Source of the DNA: Anaerolineae bacterium
GTDB taxonomy: Bacteria; Chloroflexota; Anaerolineae; Aggregatilineales; UBA2796
Direction of reading: 5' to 3'
Assembly: GCA_025055255.1 (NCBI GenBank)
Contig: JANWYI010000034.1
Span: forward strand, 1-38,374
Length of the DNA: 38,374 nucleotides
Shown here one piece after another: positions 34,393-38,374 of the stretch. Below the pieces are notes generated by a model, which had not been told where the DNA came from, did no database searches, and was given only the letters and a program-made list of their open reading frames with translations. The number at the start of each line of letters is the position of its first letter. Position 1 is the stretch's first letter. A program made the position numbers and the translations under genes.

Positions 34393-35874
34393 GTGAACAC
34401 TTTTCATATTTTGCTCTCTGCGCTGCTGGCAATCAGTTTTTTGCCTGCTGCGCTGCTTTTATCGGCTTATGGTCTGAACTTAGTCTATCTGCTAGTTATC
34501 ACGTTCTTCAAGCGCCATAACTCTACACTAGAAACACCGCTAACCGAATTTCCGCATGTCACTGTTCAGCTACCGCTCTACAACGAACGCTATGTCAGCC
34601 GTCGCTTAATTGACGCTGTTGCGCAGCTCGACTATCCACTTGAGAAACTCGTCATTCAAGTCCTCGATGACTCCACTGATGACACAAGCCAAATTGTGGC
34701 AGAGGCTGCTGCGTATTGGCGCAAGCAAGGCAGGGACGTGCAACATCTCCGTCGCGCTGACCGCAAAGGTTACAAGGCAGGTGCACTTGCCTATGGCTTG
34801 CAGTTTACCCAGAGCGAGTACATTGCCATTTTTGATGCTGACTTTGTGCCGCCGCCTGACTTTTTGAAGAAAAGTTTGCCTGCGCTGATCGCTGATCCAA
34901 AAGCTGCTTTCATCCAGACGCGCTGGGAACATCTCAACGCAGAGCAGTGGTGGCTGACTCGCATGCAGGCAATTGCTGTGGACAGTCACTTCAGTATCGA
35001 GCAGCAGGGACGCGCTCAAAGTGGCATGCCGTTCAATTTCAACGGCACAGCAGGCATATGGCGGCGTGCAGCTATTCAAGCAGCAGGCGGCTGGCTGGCA
35101 CGCACGCTCACTGAAGACCTTGACCTCAGCTATCGCGCATGGCTGAGTGGCTGGCGTGCGCTTTATCGCTGCGACATCAGCGCACCTGCTGAGCTACCGC
35201 CAACTATGAGTGCCTATAAACGCCAACAAGCGCGCTGGGCGCAAGGTAGTCTCACCTGCGCAAGGCTGCTCTTGCCACAGCTTTGGTGCAGCGCTCTGCC
35301 GCTCAGCAGTAAGCTGGAAGGCACGGTTCACCTGCTCAGCTACTTGGTTAGCCCACTCATGATGCTCATTGTTGTCGCCTACGCCTTAGCAGTCCTTTTT
35401 TTGCCGCACAAAGTCTGGCAGACGCTGCCTTTCATGCAATATGCTGTGACAATCAGTCCGTTCACCTTTATGCCGCTGATTTACTTAGCAGCTTCGCAGC
35501 TTCTGCTCAAGCGCTCGTGGCGCGCTTTGCCTTACATCATCATCTTGCAGGTTGTCAGCAGCGGACTCGCCGTGACTATCGCACGAGCAGCGCTGAAAGG
35601 TTTACTTGGACAGCACGGCGAGTTTCTCCGCACACCAAAGTGGGGTAACACTGTGCTAGTTGCCAGCGCCTATCAGCTTTACGCTGACTCAAGCGTCTTG
35701 CTCGACATAGCGTGGGGCGCATTCTGCCTGCTGACAGCGCTAATCGCGGCGCGGCATAGCCACTACTTTTTTGTGCTGTATGGCGTGATTTCCTGCGTCG
35801 GTAGCTGGACTGTGGCATTCTACTCGCTTTTGCCAAGCTGGCAGACTGCGCCCAAAGGTCAGCACGCTACTTGA
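34393..35874 (+). CDS. Membrane GT2 processive-type glycosyltransferase
   Basis: The 493-residue protein has an N-terminal helix pair (about 5-38), a GT-A domain with D92-D93, D148-A-D150, the E241-D242 base and the QQARW motif (278-282), then four or more C-terminal helices. This D,D,D,QxxRW layout is that of cellulose-synthase-like enzymes and of beta-glycosyl-diacylglycerol synthases; it could make a polysaccharide or a glycolipid. No PilZ domain is present. The GTG start has AGGTGA 6 bases upstream. A weak TATATT (34336-34341) lies before it. It overlaps the convergent kinase gene by 8 bases. Confidence 0.9.
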   Translation: MNTFHILLSALLAISFLPAALLLSAYGLNLVYLLVITFFKRHNSTLETPLTEFPHVTVQLPLYNERYVSRRLIDAVAQLDYPLEKLVIQVLDDSTDDTSQIVAEAAAYWRKQGRDVQHLRRADRKGYKAGALAYGLQFTQSEYIAIFDADFVPPPDFLKKSLPALIADPKAAFIQTRWEHLNAEQWWLTRMQAIAVDSHFSIEQQGRAQSGMPFNFNGTAGIWRRAAIQAAGGWLARTLTEDLDLSYRAWLSGWRALYRCDISAPAELPPTMSAYKRQQARWAQGSLTCARLLLPQLWCSALPLSSKLEGTVHLLSYLVSPLMMLIVVAYALAVLFLPHKVWQTLPFMQYAVTISPFTFMPLIYLAASQLLLKRSWRALPYIIILQVVSSGLAVTIARAALKGLLGQHGEFLRTPKWGNTVLVASAYQLYADSSVLLDIAWGAFCLLTALIAARHSHYFFVLYGVISCVGSWTVAFYSLLPSWQTAPKGQHAT

Positions 35875-38011
35875 TCTCGCTGACCACGAATCCGCCATAG
35901 CGCGTGGCACGTCCGTTAATCTTGTTACCACCAAAGACGCCTGTGAAAATCTGCACGTCGCCTGCCACGCGCTTAGCAGAGACATCCAGCTGCGCCACAA
36001 ACTGACCGTTCACAAAAAACCACGCACGTGCATCTTCGACGACAAGGCGCAGCAGGTTTGAGCCATCAGCTGCTGTGTTGAGGTTGCTGAGCGCGCCTTC
36101 TTGCACAATGGTTGACTGTGCTTGATCTCGCAGCGTCAATCGCCAGCGTCCATCCGAGACAACTGCTAGGCGATATTGCTGATTCTCGCCCTCATCACGG
36201 AAGAAGAAGCCGTAATCCCAACGTCCTTCTGCTATGCTGTAAGGATTGCCGAACAGCGCCTCGACCACGAAGTTGCGCACCTTCACATTCGCGCGCTCAG
36301 TCTCAGGTGCATTGCGCGTTGTATGGCGTAGCTCGCCGCTGCGCGGCGCGAAGAGCGGCAATGCGCCTGCTGCGGCACGCTGTGCTGCGACTTCAAACGA
36401 GCGCTGTGTGGCAGTTCGAATTGCCGACTCTGTGCCCGCGAAGTCGGGCGTGAAAGTGGCAGTGCTAGTAGCAGTGGCAGTTGGTGTGAAGGTCGGCGTG
36501 AACGTTGGCGGCGGCGTAGGTGTGAAGCTCGGCGTGATAGTTGGCGTGTGCGTTGCAGAGGGCGTAAAAGTGAGCGTCTCAGTCGGCGTGCGTGTTGGCG
36601 TGGGCGTCTCTGTTGAGACAACTATAAAAGACTCTTGACCAGACGTTGGACTAGGTGGCACAGTTGGCGTGAAGGTCAAGCTGAGCGCAACAGCTTCCGT
36701 TGGTGTGACAGGCAAGGCAACATCGGGCGGCAAAGTAGCTGTTGGCGTGAACGTTGGCGTCTGAGTTGAGGTTGCCGTTGGTGTCTGGCTTAGGATTGCT
36801 GCCGCTACAGCAGTTGCGGTCTGATCGTTAGTTGAAATTGCGCCCGTGCCGATTGAGGCGATGATAATGAACAGAACCAAGGCAATCAAGGCAGTGCCAA
36901 GCACTAGCACAGGGACTGGCACGGGCAACTTGCGCTGTGGCGGCGCAACAACAGTCTCAGCCAGCGGCGGCGCACTAGATGGCACAGTGGGCGTTTGGTG
37001 AACTTGTGGCGACGCTGAGGCACTTAGTGAGGCAATGTCGAGAGGCTGCGTAGCGTCGCTGTCGGGCATGTAGGCAACTGAGGGGTGTTCAGGCGGTAGA
37101 GTGTGACGCGAAAGGACAGTGGGCGCTTTATGTTCAGGTACGCCAATAGATGTGTCAGAGGCAAGAGCAGCAGGCGTCTCGGCTTTCCACTCGCTAGCGG
37201 CGCGCGCAAAGCTGATGGCAAACTCACCAGCTGTGAAGTAGCGATCCTCACGTCTTTTGGCAAGCGCCTTGTTTATAACTGCTTGAATACTGGCAGGCAG
37301 ATTAGCGCGATAGGTGCTGAGTGGCGGCGGCAACTGGTTCATATGCATCTGCATGATGCTGTAGAGCGTATCGCTCTCGAAGGGCAGTTTGCCTGTCAAC
37401 ATCTGGTAAGTGATGATGCCAAGCGCATAGACATCCGCGCGCCGATCAATCTCGATGCCTTGCCATTGCTCAGGTGCGATGTAGGCAGGCGTGCCAACTA
37501 TAGCGCCTTCGCGCGTCAGTACCTGATCCGCGCTCTGTAGCTTGATAACGCCAAAATCAGTCAGGAACAAGTTCCCAGCTTCGTCAAAAAGGATGTTTTG
37601 CGGCTTCAGGTCGCGGTGAATAATGCCTTTTTGATGTGCGTAGTCTAGCGCAGGCGCAATCTCGTTCAAAATGGCGACAATAGCTGAGATCGGCATCGGA
37701 CCGCGCTCAATGCGGTCAGCAAGACTGCCGCCGCGCAGCAGTTCCATAGCAAGGTAGGCAATATTGCCGACTACGCCATAGTCAAACACTTTCAGAATGT
37801 GCGCATGACTCAGCGAGGCGATCACGCGCGCCTCACGGTCAAAGCGCGCAAAAAACTCCTCGCTCTGGCTCTGACTGGGGTGAATGACTTTGACCGCTAC
37901 ATCGCGTGACATAGACGGCTGATGGGCACGGTATACGGTTGCCATGCCACCTTCGCCGATGATCTCCAGCAGCCGAAACTGCCCAAGTGTCTGACCGATT
38001 AGGTTTTCCAT
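35867..38011 (-). CDS. Membrane Ser/Thr protein kinase with Thr/Pro stalk and outer beta domain
   Basis: The 714-residue protein has a complete Hanks-type kinase domain (about 12-270: GEGGMATV loop, K41, E60, HRDLKPQN with D134, DFG with D152, GTPAYIAPE), a juxtamembrane linker, one transmembrane helix (363-387), an extracellular Thr/Pro-rich stalk (about 398-523), and a C-terminal beta domain (about 555-714; EGRWDYGFFFRDEGENQQYRL) resembling LamG/DUF1080-like sensor folds. The outer domain may sense a carbohydrate or wall ligand; this is inference. There are no PASTA repeats. AGGAAG precedes the ATG. Confidence 0.93.
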   Translation of the reverse strand: MENLIGQTLGQFRLLEIIGEGGMATVYRAHQPSMSRDVAVKVIHPSQSQSEEFFARFDREARVIASLSHAHILKVFDYGVVGNIAYLAMELLRGGSLADRIERGPMPISAIVAILNEIAPALDYAHQKGIIHRDLKPQNILFDEAGNLFLTDFGVIKLQSADQVLTREGAIVGTPAYIAPEQWQGIEIDRRADVYALGIITYQMLTGKLPFESDTLYSIMQMHMNQLPPPLSTYRANLPASIQAVINKALAKRREDRYFTAGEFAISFARAASEWKAETPAALASDTSIGVPEHKAPTVLSRHTLPPEHPSVAYMPDSDATQPLDIASLSASASPQVHQTPTVPSSAPPLAETVVAPPQRKLPVPVPVLVLGTALIALVLFIIIASIGTGAISTNDQTATAVAAAILSQTPTATSTQTPTFTPTATLPPDVALPVTPTEAVALSLTFTPTVPPSPTSGQESFIVVSTETPTPTRTPTETLTFTPSATHTPTITPSFTPTPPPTFTPTFTPTATATSTATFTPDFAGTESAIRTATQRSFEVAAQRAAAGALPLFAPRSGELRHTTRNAPETERANVKVRNFVVEALFGNPYSIAEGRWDYGFFFRDEGENQQYRLAVVSDGRWRLTLRDQAQSTIVQEGALSNLNTAADGSNLLRLVVEDARAWFFVNGQFVAQLDVSAKRVAGDVQIFTGVFGGNKINGRATRYGGFVVSEIK
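36443..36790 (-). repeat. Low-complexity repeats encoding the Thr/Pro stalk
   Basis: Imperfect short repeats of 6-12 bases built on GGCGTG and GTTGGC units (plus strand) encode TPT/TPS/FTP runs of the kinase stalk. Such arrays often change length between strains. Confidence 0.75.
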
Positions 38012-38065
38012 ACACTTCCTCAGTCAAAACGCCTGTCTCATGCAGTAAGCATACCACAGAATGCC

Positions 38066-38374
38066 TCAAGACTGCGCTTGCACGATTGTAGCATTGGCGT
38101 AGGGCAGAACAGCTACACGCTGAATGCTCGGATCGGCGTCCAGCACTTCGTAAAGTGCGGCGCGCAAGCCTGCGGCGCTGCGCAAGCCAAACTGAGCAGG
38201 ATTAGGTAGGTCGGTCACCCAAATGACGCGCCGATCCACAGAGTCACGCGCAATTTGAAAGGCTTTGTGCGGACCGACGCGAAAGCCTTCAGCGCGAAAG
38301 CGCTCAATGATCACGCGATTGATGTCAGCGCCAAGCGGCAAGCGCAACTCGCTCAACCAGTGTTCATATTTAGC
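38066..38374 (-). CDS. Hypothetical protein, 5' end beyond the window
   Basis: The frame is open to the right edge, so only the C-terminal 102 or so residues are seen. They contain ADINRVIIERFRAEGFRVG, RRVIWVTDLPNPAQFG and a late VLPYANATIV. I do not recognise the family. The stop lies 54 bases before the kinase start codon on the same strand, so the two may be co-transcribed. A TTG at 38356 is a possible internal start but nothing supports it. Confidence 0.55.
   Translation of the reverse strand, partial: AKYEHWLSELRLPLGADINRVIIERFRAEGFRVGPHKAFQIARDSVDRRVIWVTDLPNPAQFGLRSAAGLRAALYEVLDADPSIQRVAVLPYANATIVQAQS

Noticed and set aside
36246-36638. Plus-strand open frame of 130 codons with Val/Gly repeats
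   Set aside because: It is the antisense reading of the Thr/Pro stalk of the kinase and has no ribosome binding site.
36443-36790. Repeats that could suggest a CRISPR-like array
   Set aside because: The units are short, imperfect and in frame with Thr/Pro codons of the kinase stalk; there are no unique spacers.

Overview
The window reads as an ordinary-to-accessory chromosomal stretch of a Chloroflexota bacterium, probably an aerobic, light-using member of the Anaerolineae/Roseiflexus side. This is inferred from gene content, not from a marker gene. The signals are a xanthorhodopsin-type pump, a multi-pass PTPS-related membrane protein with a C-terminal beta domain, a DUF6391 protein, a Ser/Thr kinase with a long Thr/Pro linker, a DUF348/G5 protein next to rsmA, and many GAF-containing histidine kinases. 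I see no insertion sequence, prophage, CRISPR array, tRNA or rRNA.

Layout. 1-4200: a membrane thioredoxin-like protein and a methyltransferase (+), a UPF0173 hydrolase (-), then a small + operon (PqqD-like, membrane protein, HD protein). 4220-5200: a proton-pumping rhodopsin (-) preceded by a perfect inverted repeat. 5190-10600: minus-strand genes for a roadblock/LC7 protein, a Thr/Ser dehydratase, CTP synthase (pyrG) and a large membrane protein. 10700-17140: a + signalling run (REC-GAF-PAS histidine kinase, DUF2007, P1 peptidase, membrane GAF histidine kinase, HAD phosphatase). 17139-21250: minus-strand lexA with its own operator/promoter, a GT2 glycosyltransferase, rsmA, a YabE-like DUF348/G5 protein and the SRP RNA. 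21450-25500: a + leader with an intrinsic terminator, a tandem SWIM protein, a membrane protein of unknown function and a NERD-helicase. 25470-28150: minus-strand LLM oxidoreductase, holA and DUF6391. 28436-29659: S1-domain protein (+). 29696-34300: minus-strand rplJ-rplL with an L10 leader attenuator, two sugar ABC permeases and pyrD. 34393-38374: a membrane GT2 (+), a Ser/Thr kinase (-) and one gene cut by the right edge.

Several promoters share a clear housekeeping form, TTGACT-N17-TATCAT (or a close variant): lexA, the roadblock gene, the SWIM leader, rplJ and the SRP RNA. The most interesting items are the rhodopsin, which keeps the glycine that opens a carotenoid-antenna window in xanthorhodopsin; a 14-base element shared between the rhodopsin promoter region and the left edge of the window; and the short terminated leader transcript in front of the SWIM gene. 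No wholly new multi-gene system is obvious. All calls come from reading motifs and gene order; no database search was possible.
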